Positions 7,194 through 14,628 of a stretch of DNA of 18,376 bases are shown piece by piece. Positions within the stretch are counted from its first letter, which is position 1, and every line of letters begins with the position of its first letter. The notes beneath the pieces were generated by a model. It did no database searches and had not been told where the DNA came from. It saw only the letters and a program-made list of their open reading frames with translations. Source of the stretch: JBBQIY01 sp964618405. Lineage in GTDB: Bacteria; Verrucomicrobiota; Kiritimatiellia; RFP12; UBA3636. The DNA lies in NCBI GenBank assembly GCA_964618405.1, contig CAZUAY010000040.1, forward strand, positions 1-18,376. Reading direction: 5' to 3'. A program made the translations under genes and the position numbers.

Positions 7194-8774
7194 ATGAAAA
7201 AGGTGCTCATCCCAACTAAACTCGACGCAGTAGCTGCTGTGACTCTCAAGACAAACGGCAATTATGAAGTCGTACAGGATGTCGGCACCCCATTTCCAGA
7301 GCTGGCGGCGACACATTCAGATGCGTACGCTCTGATGGTGCGCAGTGAAAAAGTGACACCGGAAATCATGGATACCATCCCCTCGCTCAAGGTCGTGATC
7401 CGTGCGGGGGCGGGTTATGACAACATCGACATCAAAGCGGCACGTAAGCGTGGGATCGACGTGATGAACACGCCTGGCGCAAACGCAAACAGCGTCGCCG
7501 AGGAAGTCATCACGCTCATGCTGGCGGATTCCCGACACGTGATTGAAGCCGATATTTCCACACGCGCCGGCAAATGGGAAAAAAATAAGTTCGTGGGGCG
7601 CGAACTCACAGAAAAAACCGTTGGCATCGTGGGTCTTGGCAACATTGGACGTCTCGTGGCAAAACGTCTCTCAGGGTTCGAATGCACGATCCTCGGGTAT
7701 GATCCCCTCGTGCCGGTCGAAAGGGCTGCCCAATTCGGTGTTAAGACCGTTGATCTTGAAACTATCTTTAAGGAATGCGACTACATCTCCTTGCATATTC
7801 CTGAAAACAGCGAAACCCGTGGCTGCGTCAACGAGAAGCTCGTTGGCCTGATGAAGCCCGGTGCCACCCTCGTGAATTGCGCACGCGCTGGCATCATCAA
7901 TGAAAACGCTATCCGCGCTGCAAAAGCGGAAAAAGGTATTCGTTACCTGACTGATGTCTATGCAAAGGATGCGGAGGGCCTGAAGTCTGTGACTGACATT
8001 GCAGACATCATGATGCCACACTTAGGTGCCAGCACCTACGAGGCGAATGAAACGGCTGCACGACGCGCCGCCCAGCAACTCATCGACTTCGATGAGAAGG
8101 GCATCACAAGCTTCATCGTCAACCGCGACATTCCCGCTAGCCTCGATCCCTCCTACTGCGATCTCGCCTGCACGCTGGCTTCGCTCGCGCGTGGGCTGAT
8201 CGGCAAATCCGTTTCCATCAATCGCATCGAGACGAGCTTTTATGGCCATTTAGAACCCTACGCACGTTGGCTCATGCTCTCGCTACTCAGCGGCCTCTGG
8301 GAGGACATCGATCGCTCGACCGACTACGGACAGGCCATGGCGTGGCTTACCGAAAACGAAGTGCAATACGTCAATCGCACCGTCGACAACTCAAAGAACT
8401 ACGACAACTCGATGACCGTCGATCTCTATGCCGTTAACGAGAAAAAGGAAGTCGTGCGCTCCAGCGTCCGCGGTACGGTCGGCGAAAACGTAAAAATGAT
8501 TGCTCGTATCGATGAATTTGACCGCCTCTACTGGGTTCCGAATCATTATTCGCTCTTCTTCGAGTACAAAGATCGCCCGGGTGTTATCGGCATCATCGGC
8601 AACAAGCTCGCCAAGGCGGGTATTAACATCGAAGACATGCGTAACCCGCATAACTTAGAAACAGGAAATTCTCTGGCCATCCTAAATGTGAATAATCCTG
8701 TAGACGAGAATCTCATCAAAGAAATCGCCATCGAGATCGACGCGATGATCGCCCGTAGTATCGCGTTGCCTTAA
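7194..8774 (+). CDS. serA: D-3-phosphoglycerate dehydrogenase, long form with ACT domain
   Basis: This enzyme oxidises 3-phosphoglycerate with NAD+ in the first step of serine synthesis in the cytoplasm. The 526-aa length matches the long class with an intervening domain plus a C-terminal ACT domain. Visible parts are AGAGYDNID at 71-79, the Rossmann GLGNIG at 147-152 with Asp170 closing the NAD ribose site, CARAG with catalytic Arg231, and MPHLGAST with catalytic His276. The ACT-like end starts near 450, with DRPGVIGIIG at 460-469. The catalytic acid position, normally Glu in a DVF-x-x-E-P context, appears as Asp259 in DVYAKDAEG, and the following loop is short. A GGAAG Shine-Dalgarno lies 9 nt before the ATG at 7194. 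It is divergent from the BamD-like gene, with no recognisable terminator except the repeat island downstream. Confidence 0.93.
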   Translation: MKKVLIPTKLDAVAAVTLKTNGNYEVVQDVGTPFPELAATHSDAYALMVRSEKVTPEIMDTIPSLKVVIRAGAGYDNIDIKAARKRGIDVMNTPGANANSVAEEVITLMLADSRHVIEADISTRAGKWEKNKFVGRELTEKTVGIVGLGNIGRLVAKRLSGFECTILGYDPLVPVERAAQFGVKTVDLETIFKECDYISLHIPENSETRGCVNEKLVGLMKPGATLVNCARAGIINENAIRAAKAEKGIRYLTDVYAKDAEGLKSVTDIADIMMPHLGASTYEANETAARRAAQQLIDFDEKGITSFIVNRDIPASLDPSYCDLACTLASLARGLIGKSVSINRIETSFYGHLEPYARWLMLSLLSGLWEDIDRSTDYGQAMAWLTENEVQYVNRTVDNSKNYDNSMTVDLYAVNEKKEVVRSSVRGTVGENVKMIARIDEFDRLYWVPNHYSLFFEYKDRPGVIGIIGNKLAKAGINIEDMRNPHNLETGNSLAILNVNNPVDENLIKEIAIEIDAMIARSIALP

Positions 8775-8819
8775 AGAGAGTGGCGAGTCGCGGGTAGCGA
8801 GTGGCGAGTGACGAGTGGT

Positions 8820-8879
8820 AGTCGACCCGAATCGACCTGAGGCGGCGCGAGCACCGCAGTCGACCCGAATCGACCTGAG
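8820..8879. repeat. 22-bp direct repeat, 38-bp period
   Basis: Two exact copies, at 8820-8841 and 8858-8879, start AGTCGACCCGAATCGACC and end TGAG. The 16-nt spacer contains GCGGCGC and GCACCGC, nearly complementary to each other. With a 38-bp period this looks like one and a half units of a tandem array. Confidence 0.85.
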
Positions 8880-8941
8880 CGAGGATAGTTCGAGGGAATG
8901 CGGAACGGCGATGCTCGAATCAGGTCGGAGAGCCGCGGAGC

Positions 8942-8999
8942 CCTGTAGCCGCGATCGGTGATCGCGGACGATTCCGGCCTCAACGAGGCCAGCTACAGG
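8942..8999. repeat. REPIN-like element: two inverted GTAG-headed hairpins
   Basis: An outer 8-bp stem (CCTGTAGC 8942-8949 with GCTACAGG 8992-8999) encloses two perfect hairpins. The first is CCGCGATC-GGT-GATCGCGG (8949-8967, 8-bp stem; base 8949 is shared with the outer arm). The second is GGCCTC-AAC-GAGGCC (8976-8990, 6-bp stem). Reading inward from either end, each hairpin follows a GTAG tetranucleotide (8945-8948 on plus, 8993-8996 on minus). That is the layout of two inverted REP sequences, known as substrates of Y1-family REP-associated transposases. No such transposase gene is in the window. Copy number in the genome cannot be judged here. Confidence 0.7.
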
Positions 9000-9063
9000 T
9001 GTAGGGCCGCGGAGCGACCCGGTCGGGTCGACTCGGGTCGAGGGGGTCGAAGGGGCGCGGCGT

Positions 9064-10983
9064 CTACCGTCTTGCGTCAATGAATTCGCGCATGTCGCTT
9101 GTTGAGCAATCTTCGAAACACATGCGGTACCAGAGCTCAAGATTCATGAGAATCCACAGACGGAAATTATGGTCTGCCTTACCGCTGATGTGCTCAGAGG
9201 TGAGCCTGTCGATCTCCTCTTGACGAAAAATCCCCAGCGCCACAAACCGCGATTCGCGGAAGAGTTCCGTCATAAACTTGGCAAGATCGGTTCGCAGCCA
9301 GCGCGCGATGGGGAAACCAAATCCTTGCTTCGGTCTGTCGATGAGTGCCTGTGGCATATAGCGTGACGCAACTTGTCGCAAAATGTATTTCAGCGTCTTA
9401 CCGTGGAGCTTCATGTTGCAGGGAAGCGAGGCGGCAAATTCTGTGATTTTATAGTCGATCAATGGCGGACGGATTTCGATCGAATGTGCCATGCTCATGC
9501 GATCAGAGATTGCGAGCAGATGATCGGGGATTCGGGTCATCAAATCGGTGTAGAGCATTTTGTCGAGAAGTTCCGACGCCGTACCATCATTAAAGAATCC
9601 AAGAATTTTGCCTACGGAATCGCTGTCGACAATTTTCGCCTTCGCTTCCGTTGTAAACAAGGCCTGCTTACCTTCATCCGTGAACCGTAAAAAGCTCATG
9701 CTCTGAGCATAGCGCTCGCCAGCATCGTAAAACGACATATCGTTCAGCCACTTGAGCTTAGAGGCCATACTCTTGTAGCCGAAGGATTCGGGCACAAGAT
9801 TGAAAAGCTTGCCAAACACGTGGCGTCTTAATCCAGACGGAACAAGGGAATAGAGGCCAGCAAGACGTTGCCCAACAAAACGGTCATAGCCTGCGAAGTT
9901 TTCATCGCCGCCATCGCCGCTGAGGGCCACCTTAACGTCTTTTGCCGCAACTTGTGAGACGAGGTAGACACCGACCCCAAACGGGTCTGCCGGCTCGTCC
10001 ATGTGGTAAATCATCTCGGGAATTTTATGGATGATATTCGCTTCGACGATTTCTTCACGCGCGATGAGGTTATACTGCGAGGAAATCATCCTCGCCCACG
10101 GTAGCTCATTGATGTCTTGCTCTTTGACTCCGATTGAAAAGGTGTGAAATGGCTTGCCCACAATCTTAGCCATCATGGCGGTGATCAGGCTGGAGTCGAT
10201 TCCGCCGCTCAGGAACGAGCCCACAGGAACATCGCTGAGCAGATGCATGCGGACGGAGTCCATCAGCAGGCGATCGAGTTCGTCAGTCAACTCGCGGCTG
10301 GTGCCGGAGATTTTATTTTTGAAAGCATCGAGATGCCAATACGGGCGGACAGTAACACTGCCGTTTTCAAACACGGCGCAATGTCCTGCCTGAAGCTTGG
10401 TAACGCCTTCAAAAAGCGATTTGTCGTCGGGCAAATAGCGCAACGACATATAATGCCAAAGGCCCTCGAGATCGGGCTTCCGTTCAATTAATCCAGTTGA
10501 AAGCACAGATTTGACTTCGGAGGCAAAAGCCAATTCGCCATTTCGGAGCGCATAATAGAGCGGCTTCTGCCCCATGTGATCGCGCCCCATGAGCAAGCGC
10601 TTGCGGTCGGCATCCCAGAGCGCAAACGCAAACATACCGCGAAGTTTTCCGATACAGGCGTCGCCTATCTCCTCGTAGAGATGGAGGATTACCTCCACAT
10701 CGGTCGCGGTAGAAAAGATATGCCCGCGTGACTTTAATTCCTCTCGGATTTCGGGGCTGTTATAGATCTCGCCATTACAGACGAGGGCTAAGCGCCCCGA
10801 TTCGTTGAAAAGCGGCTGGCGGCCACCTGAGAGGTCGATGATGCTGAGCCGGCGCTGACCAAGGGCCAGCCCCTCACTTTCAAAAAACCCACCGTCGTCC
10901 GGACCGCGATAAGCCATAAGATCGCACATCCGCTGAACCTTCGGACGGGCATTTGCCCCAAAGAAACCTGCTATTCCACACAT
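9064..10983 (-). CDS. asnB: Asparagine synthase (glutamine-hydrolysing), EPS-cluster amidotransferase
   Basis: This 639-aa class II glutamine amidotransferase takes ammonia from glutamine and transfers it to an ATP-activated carboxylate. Cys2 after the start Met is the glutaminase nucleophile. RGPDDGG at 26-32, CNGEIYN at 69-75 and SEVK at 155-158 complete that domain. The synthetase domain has the PP-loop SGGIDSS (259-265) and SGDGGDE (355-361), both intact. The size and the DRPKQGFGFP segment near the C-terminus match amidotransferases often encoded in exopolysaccharide or PEP-CTERM gene clusters. It could therefore modify a sugar acid or a cell-envelope substrate rather than make free asparagine. 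It is the last gene of the export operon, 20 nt behind the TPR-like gene. A repeat island follows it. Confidence 0.92.
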   Translation of the reverse strand: MCGIAGFFGANARPKVQRMCDLMAYRGPDDGGFFESEGLALGQRRLSIIDLSGGRQPLFNESGRLALVCNGEIYNSPEIREELKSRGHIFSTATDVEVILHLYEEIGDACIGKLRGMFAFALWDADRKRLLMGRDHMGQKPLYYALRNGELAFASEVKSVLSTGLIERKPDLEGLWHYMSLRYLPDDKSLFEGVTKLQAGHCAVFENGSVTVRPYWHLDAFKNKISGTSRELTDELDRLLMDSVRMHLLSDVPVGSFLSGGIDSSLITAMMAKIVGKPFHTFSIGVKEQDINELPWARMISSQYNLIAREEIVEANIIHKIPEMIYHMDEPADPFGVGVYLVSQVAAKDVKVALSGDGGDENFAGYDRFVGQRLAGLYSLVPSGLRRHVFGKLFNLVPESFGYKSMASKLKWLNDMSFYDAGERYAQSMSFLRFTDEGKQALFTTEAKAKIVDSDSVGKILGFFNDGTASELLDKMLYTDLMTRIPDHLLAISDRMSMAHSIEIRPPLIDYKITEFAASLPCNMKLHGKTLKYILRQVASRYMPQALIDRPKQGFGFPIARWLRTDLAKFMTELFRESRFVALGIFRQEEIDRLTSEHISGKADHNFRLWILMNLELWYRMCFEDCSTSDMREFIDARR

Positions 10984-11003
10984 AATGTTCGTTCCAACGC
11001 TAG

Positions 11004-11630
11004 CTAGTTTTGCCCCATGCCCTTTTTAAGCTGCTGAAGCGTTTTCCTCATGTCGGCGTCGGATACAAACGGCAACTCCGCAACCGCCGCCTTCAGGTCG
11101 TCGATTTTGGACGACCGCAGATAGAGTCGGGCCATAAAATTGTGATTTTCCGAATTCCAGAATTCTCGGTCTAAAACCTCGTCACGCCAGTAGGCTATCG
11201 CCTCCGAGGGCCTACCATCTTCCGCCATAATCAAAGCGTAAAGCATTCGCCCTTCCTCGTCATAAGGATTGATCGCCACCGAGAGCTTTGAAAAATAGAT
11301 TGCGCGGGTGAGATGCGATCTGAAATCTGTTGAATTTTGGGCTGCGCTTGCGTCCGAAAGCGCACATTTCGCGGCGTAAGTCGGAAAGTAGTAGTTTTTC
11401 GGATACAACGAATACGCCCGAATTGCCCGGGCCCCCACTTCAAGGCTCTCCGTCGTGCTGGGCTCCTCGCATTTAAGGTTGAGGAAGAAGCCATACTTCG
11501 TCTTCAGATAGAGACGCTGTGCAACAGAGGCTTTAACAGCGTATACCGTGCCGAAGGCTCCCGCAACGATGAGCAGGCAGGATAAGACGATCCTGAATCT
11601 TCTTCTAAACAACGGAGAGAATGTCGTCAT
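11004..11630 (-). CDS. Membrane-anchored TPR-like protein of the export operon
   Basis: I do not recognise a named family. The 208-aa product has a basic N-terminus (FRRRFR) and one hydrophobic segment at about 13-32, so it is likely anchored in the inner membrane with the rest in the periplasm. The remainder is helical, with TPR-like spacing of alanine, tyrosine and leucine: a segment around ARAIRAYSLYPKNYYFPTYA, then KLSVAINPYDEEGRMLYAL, then RPSEAIAYWRDEVLDREFW. Tight packing between the export lipoprotein gene (27 nt upstream) and asnB (20 nt downstream) ties it to the polysaccharide operon. A scaffold role in the export machinery is plausible, but it is an inference from position only. 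Confidence 0.75.
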   Translation of the reverse strand: MTTFSPLFRRRFRIVLSCLLIVAGAFGTVYAVKASVAQRLYLKTKYGFFLNLKCEEPSTTESLEVGARAIRAYSLYPKNYYFPTYAAKCALSDASAAQNSTDFRSHLTRAIYFSKLSVAINPYDEEGRMLYALIMAEDGRPSEAIAYWRDEVLDREFWNSENHNFMARLYLRSSKIDDLKAAVAELPFVSDADMRKTLQQLKKGMGQN

Positions 11631-11657
11631 TGATAGATACTCTCATAGACAAAGCGG

Positions 11658-12311
11658 CTACAGCCAGCTCTCGAGAACCTCGATCATGTCACCTGGCACC
11701 AGAAGCGGATCTTTTGTTTTTCCTGTCTTGATTCTCCGGATGTCATACTTCTCCGCAACCCCATTCCGGACGAGTTTGACCTTGCTTCCTGCAAAATCTG
11801 TCACGTCACCGGCGGCAATGATGGCCTGCCAAAGGGTGATTCCGTCGCGAAATTCAAAGCTTCCTTTTTTGGCAACCGCTCCCGTAATGAAATACTGTTT
11901 TTCCTGGATCGTGTTCAAGCAGACCAACGTGACATCGGGCGACGTAAAAAAACCATTGGAGATATAAGCGGCACGAATCGCCTTCTCTGCTTCAGATGTC
12001 GTCAACTGCCCTACCCTGAACTCTCCAACATGCGGAAGGGTGATATTGCCGTAAGAGTCAACGATGTCGGAGATGTCAAGCGGTGCGGCACCACCGGCTC
12101 TCACGCTGACGGTCACGGAATCATCCTGCCGGAGGGGGCGAGAACTAGAAAGCCCACCCTGAGGGGCCACGCCAGCAGGCAGCTGGGGTGCCCACGAATC
12201 CGAATTCATATTGGGCGAAGGAGAGATAAACTCGCCAACCATAGCACATCCGGAAAGCCATGCGGATAACAAAACGGGAAGGGCTAAGTAGCGATTAAAC
12301 TGAAACTTCAT
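11658..12311 (-). CDS. Wza-type polysaccharide export lipoprotein
   Basis: This 217-aa protein is probably the outer-membrane channel component for exopolysaccharide or capsule export. The signal peptide ends in the lipobox LSGC with the lipidated cysteine at 22. A polysaccharide export (PES) domain spans about 60-133, starting LRQDDSVTVSV and including DSYGNITLPHVGEFRVGQLT. One SLBB-like domain follows (about 137-190, YFITGAVAKKGSF). It is shorter than E. coli Wza (379 aa), having a single SLBB and no C-terminal amphipathic helix, so a separate barrel protein may form the outer-membrane pore. The barrel gene of this operon is a candidate. A good AAGGAAA ribosome-binding site precedes the ATG at 12311, 24 nt after the kinase gene. 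Confidence 0.9.
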   Translation of the reverse strand: MKFQFNRYLALPVLLSAWLSGCAMVGEFISPSPNMNSDSWAPQLPAGVAPQGGLSSSRPLRQDDSVTVSVRAGGAAPLDISDIVDSYGNITLPHVGEFRVGQLTTSEAEKAIRAAYISNGFFTSPDVTLVCLNTIQEKQYFITGAVAKKGSFEFRDGITLWQAIIAAGDVTDFAGSKVKLVRNGVAEKYDIRRIKTGKTKDPLLVPGDMIEVLESWL

Positions 12312-12335
12312 GAGTAATAATTTCCTTACGATTCA

Positions 12336-14525
12336 CTAAGCCTTCTGTTTCGACTTAGAGCTGCTACGAGTTTTCTTGCTTTTGTTGTCCGCATCGTTGG
12401 TATAATAATAATAATAATACTGGTGCTCGTAGTAGTATGATGAGTAATCATGCGAGGCGTTGATATTGTTGAGGATGACGCCTAGGAGATTTCCACCCAT
12501 ACTGGTAATCATGTCCTTAGCGCGTTTGCAAAGTGCTCGAGGATACCTCCTGTGTTGAATCACCATCGCCACGCCGTCCGCAAGCCTTATCAACTGCGCC
12601 GTGTCGCTAGCGCCGATCATCGGAGGGGAATCCATGATGATGCGGTCATATCGGCTTCGCACTTCATCCATAAGGTTTCGCATCTCGTCAGTATCCATCA
12701 AACCGTAGACACTCGAATTCGATATTCTCCCAGAGGGTAAAAAATCAAGATTCTGAAGTGTGGTCTTCTGGATGGCCTGATCAAGCGTAGTCTCACCCAC
12801 GATAACGTTGCTGAGTCCAGGGACGTTTTCAACGCCGACTATTTTATGCTGACGGGGGCGATGTAAGTCCGCATCAATTAGCAAAACTTTTTCACCAACT
12901 TCGGCACAAACGTACGCGAGGTTGAAAGAGGTCAATGATTTGCCCTCACCTGCGCTTGCGCTCGTGAGAACGATGACCTTACCTTGGCCAAGCTTCTTCG
13001 ACGACTTCAGGTTCATGCGAAGCAAACGGTAAACTTCGGAATGTTTTCCTCGAGCTGAGGGATCGTTGAGGGCTCGAATCTTCTGGGGGATAATGCCTAC
13101 AACTGCCGTCGCCAGGTATTTCTCCACATCATCGATACTTTTGATCGTTGTATCGAGATATTCCACAAAGAAGGCAAGAACTACACCGAAGAAAATACCA
13201 GCCACGACGCTCAGGGTCACGTTCAAAGCAAAGTTCGGGCTGATCGGAAGTGGAATTTCAGGAATCTTGGCTTCATCGATAATTTCGACACTGGTCGTCG
13301 GGATCTTGAGGGTTATCTTCTCTTTATCCATGCGATCTTCTAAAGCGGCTTTCCTTGTTTTGAGCGCAAGCAAATCTTTCTGCATGTTCTCGAACTCTAA
13401 GGAAACACCAGAGGAGAGTTCACGCTCTTTATTGGTCGCTTCCGCCAAACTAGCAGCAATCATATCAACTTCGGCCTGCGACTGCTCGTAGTCAATTTTT
13501 AAGCCCAGTTTGATATCTTGAACTCTTTCCAGAATCTTAGCAGATATCTCCTCTAAAATTGCGTTGGCCTGAATGACGTCTGGATGTTGAGCACCGAGTC
13601 CAGCGCGGCGCTGCGCTGTCACTTGCATCTCTAACTTTTGCTTATCGGAAAGGAGCGGCAACAATGAATTGTCTCCGATCAGAATGCTCAGGGAGGCAGC
13701 CGCTTCACTCGCTGAAAGCTCTACGACTCTTTCGTACTTGGACTTCTTAAGATTTGCGGTCATCTGCGCCCGATTGCTATCCGCCATAAGCTGGGCAATC
13801 TCAGACCGAATAACTGAATTCCCAGAGTCAAGATTGGAAAGCACTGTGATGCCATGCTTGCTCCGGAATACGGCTAGGTTATCCTCTGCTACTGAGATCT
13901 GTCGATCCAGTTCCTTGAGAGATTCTTTTAACGCCTCAAGCCCGCTTTCGATGGCCTGTTTGCCCTTGTTCTGGGATCGCATCAAAAACACTTTGGCTAT
14001 CGTATTCGCAACGTTTGCTGCAACTTTTGCGGCTTCACCGTCGGGTTTGTCAGGTTTGTCAAACTTTACGGAGATTTCGATGAGATCGGTATCACGCCGA
14101 ATATTTAGTGATGTTTTGTTCTGCACGAGCTTAACGGTTCGCTCGAAATTGGTCTTGGCCGTTTGCGTTGCCTTCCATCCGTAGGCTAAACCCATTTCAT
14201 CATCGAGCCGCATTTCACGAACAACTTGCTCGATCACGGGAGAGGACTTAATAATTTCAAATTGTGTCCGCAAAAAAATGGGATCGTAACGGGAGAAGGA
14301 CTGCGTGAAGAGGTCAATGTTCGGCGTTTCATGCTGAACGCGAATCAACGTCGTAGACGCGTAGACGCGAGGCATCTGACGTGTAATCACAATACCCGTC
14401 AGAATCATCAACAGGGAAACGGCAATGACAATCTCCTTGCGTGCATAGAGGATCTGCCAGTAATCAAGAAAATGCACCGCTTCTGTGGGAGTCTGTTGCT
14501 GTTGCTGCGTCTGATCTGTGTTCAT
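12336..14525 (-). CDS. Wzc-type polysaccharide co-polymerase / BY tyrosine kinase
   Basis: This 729-aa inner-membrane protein controls polysaccharide chain length and export through autophosphorylation. It starts with a Gln-rich leader, then a Wzz domain with a first membrane segment at about 32-49. A long coiled-coil periplasmic region (about 185-400) follows, then a second membrane segment (about 433-454) preceded by the proline-rich PEIPLPISPN. The cytoplasmic kinase has Walker A SASAGEGKS (522-530), Walker A' LLIDADLHRP (548-557) and Walker B IIMDSPP (629-635). The C-terminal tail holds ten tyrosines in 15 residues (SYYYEHQYYYYYY), the expected autophosphorylation cluster, and then a Lys/Ser-rich end. 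I chose the ATG at 14525; a TTG directly before it would add one residue. A hairpin with a T-rich tail lies just upstream. Confidence 0.93.
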   Translation of the reverse strand: MNTDQTQQQQQTPTEAVHFLDYWQILYARKEIVIAVSLLMILTGIVITRQMPRVYASTTLIRVQHETPNIDLFTQSFSRYDPIFLRTQFEIIKSSPVIEQVVREMRLDDEMGLAYGWKATQTAKTNFERTVKLVQNKTSLNIRRDTDLIEISVKFDKPDKPDGEAAKVAANVANTIAKVFLMRSQNKGKQAIESGLEALKESLKELDRQISVAEDNLAVFRSKHGITVLSNLDSGNSVIRSEIAQLMADSNRAQMTANLKKSKYERVVELSASEAAASLSILIGDNSLLPLLSDKQKLEMQVTAQRRAGLGAQHPDVIQANAILEEISAKILERVQDIKLGLKIDYEQSQAEVDMIAASLAEATNKERELSSGVSLEFENMQKDLLALKTRKAALEDRMDKEKITLKIPTTSVEIIDEAKIPEIPLPISPNFALNVTLSVVAGIFFGVVLAFFVEYLDTTIKSIDDVEKYLATAVVGIIPQKIRALNDPSARGKHSEVYRLLRMNLKSSKKLGQGKVIVLTSASAGEGKSLTSFNLAYVCAEVGEKVLLIDADLHRPRQHKIVGVENVPGLSNVIVGETTLDQAIQKTTLQNLDFLPSGRISNSSVYGLMDTDEMRNLMDEVRSRYDRIIMDSPPMIGASDTAQLIRLADGVAMVIQHRRYPRALCKRAKDMITSMGGNLLGVILNNINASHDYSSYYYEHQYYYYYYTNDADNKSKKTRSSSKSKQKA
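12402..12419 (-). repeat. (TAT)6 trinucleotide tract in kinase tyrosine tail
   Basis: Six consecutive identical TAT codons on the minus strand encode the run of six tyrosines in the BY-kinase tail. Neighbouring tyrosines use mixed TAC/TAT codons, so the uniformity is notable. Slipped-strand gain or loss would change the tyrosine number without a frameshift. Confidence 0.9.
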
Positions 14526-14536
14526 CAATGACTTTC

Positions 14537-14567
14537 AAAACTAAACCGCCGGTTATCACGCCGGCGG
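14537..14567 (-). terminator. Possible terminator/attenuator before the kinase gene
   Basis: In minus-strand reading, a perfect 7-bp stem CCGCCGG/CCGGCGG with an 8-nt loop is followed by TTTAGTTTTG. The T run is interrupted, so termination may be partial. It lies 61 nt after the barrel gene's stop and about 11 nt before the kinase start. Confidence 0.55.
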
Positions 14568-14628
14568 AGAATTCACCAGAGAGCTGGCTTTCTATTAACC
14601 TATAATCCTCTGCGTCGGTGCCAGGAAA

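Larger units (their letters stand above)
8775..9063. repeat. Palindromic repeat island between serA and asnB
   Basis: This 289-bp spacer between converging genes is almost entirely repetitive. From the left: GAGTGGCGAGT twice (8778-8788, 8799-8809) within low-complexity GAGT-rich DNA; a 22-bp direct repeat (8820-8841 and 8858-8879) beginning AGTCGACCCGAATCGACC; a TTCGAG/CTCGAA inverted pair (8889-8894, 8914-8919); the REPIN-like element (8942-8999); and an inverted copy of the first repeat core, TCGGGTCGACT, at 9023-9033. GCCGCGGAGC occurs on both sides of the REPIN (8932-8941, 9006-9015). Open frames across the island are incidental. It may act as a two-way transcription barrier. Confidence 0.85.

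Noticed and set aside
8775..9063. Possible CRISPR array
   Set aside because: The direct repeats number only two with a 16-nt spacer, the other units differ, and no cas genes are present.
8682..9140. Minus-strand open frame (152 aa) across the repeat island
   Set aside because: It covers the REPIN and tandem repeats plus the ends of serA and asnB in wrong frames; its composition simply follows the repeats.
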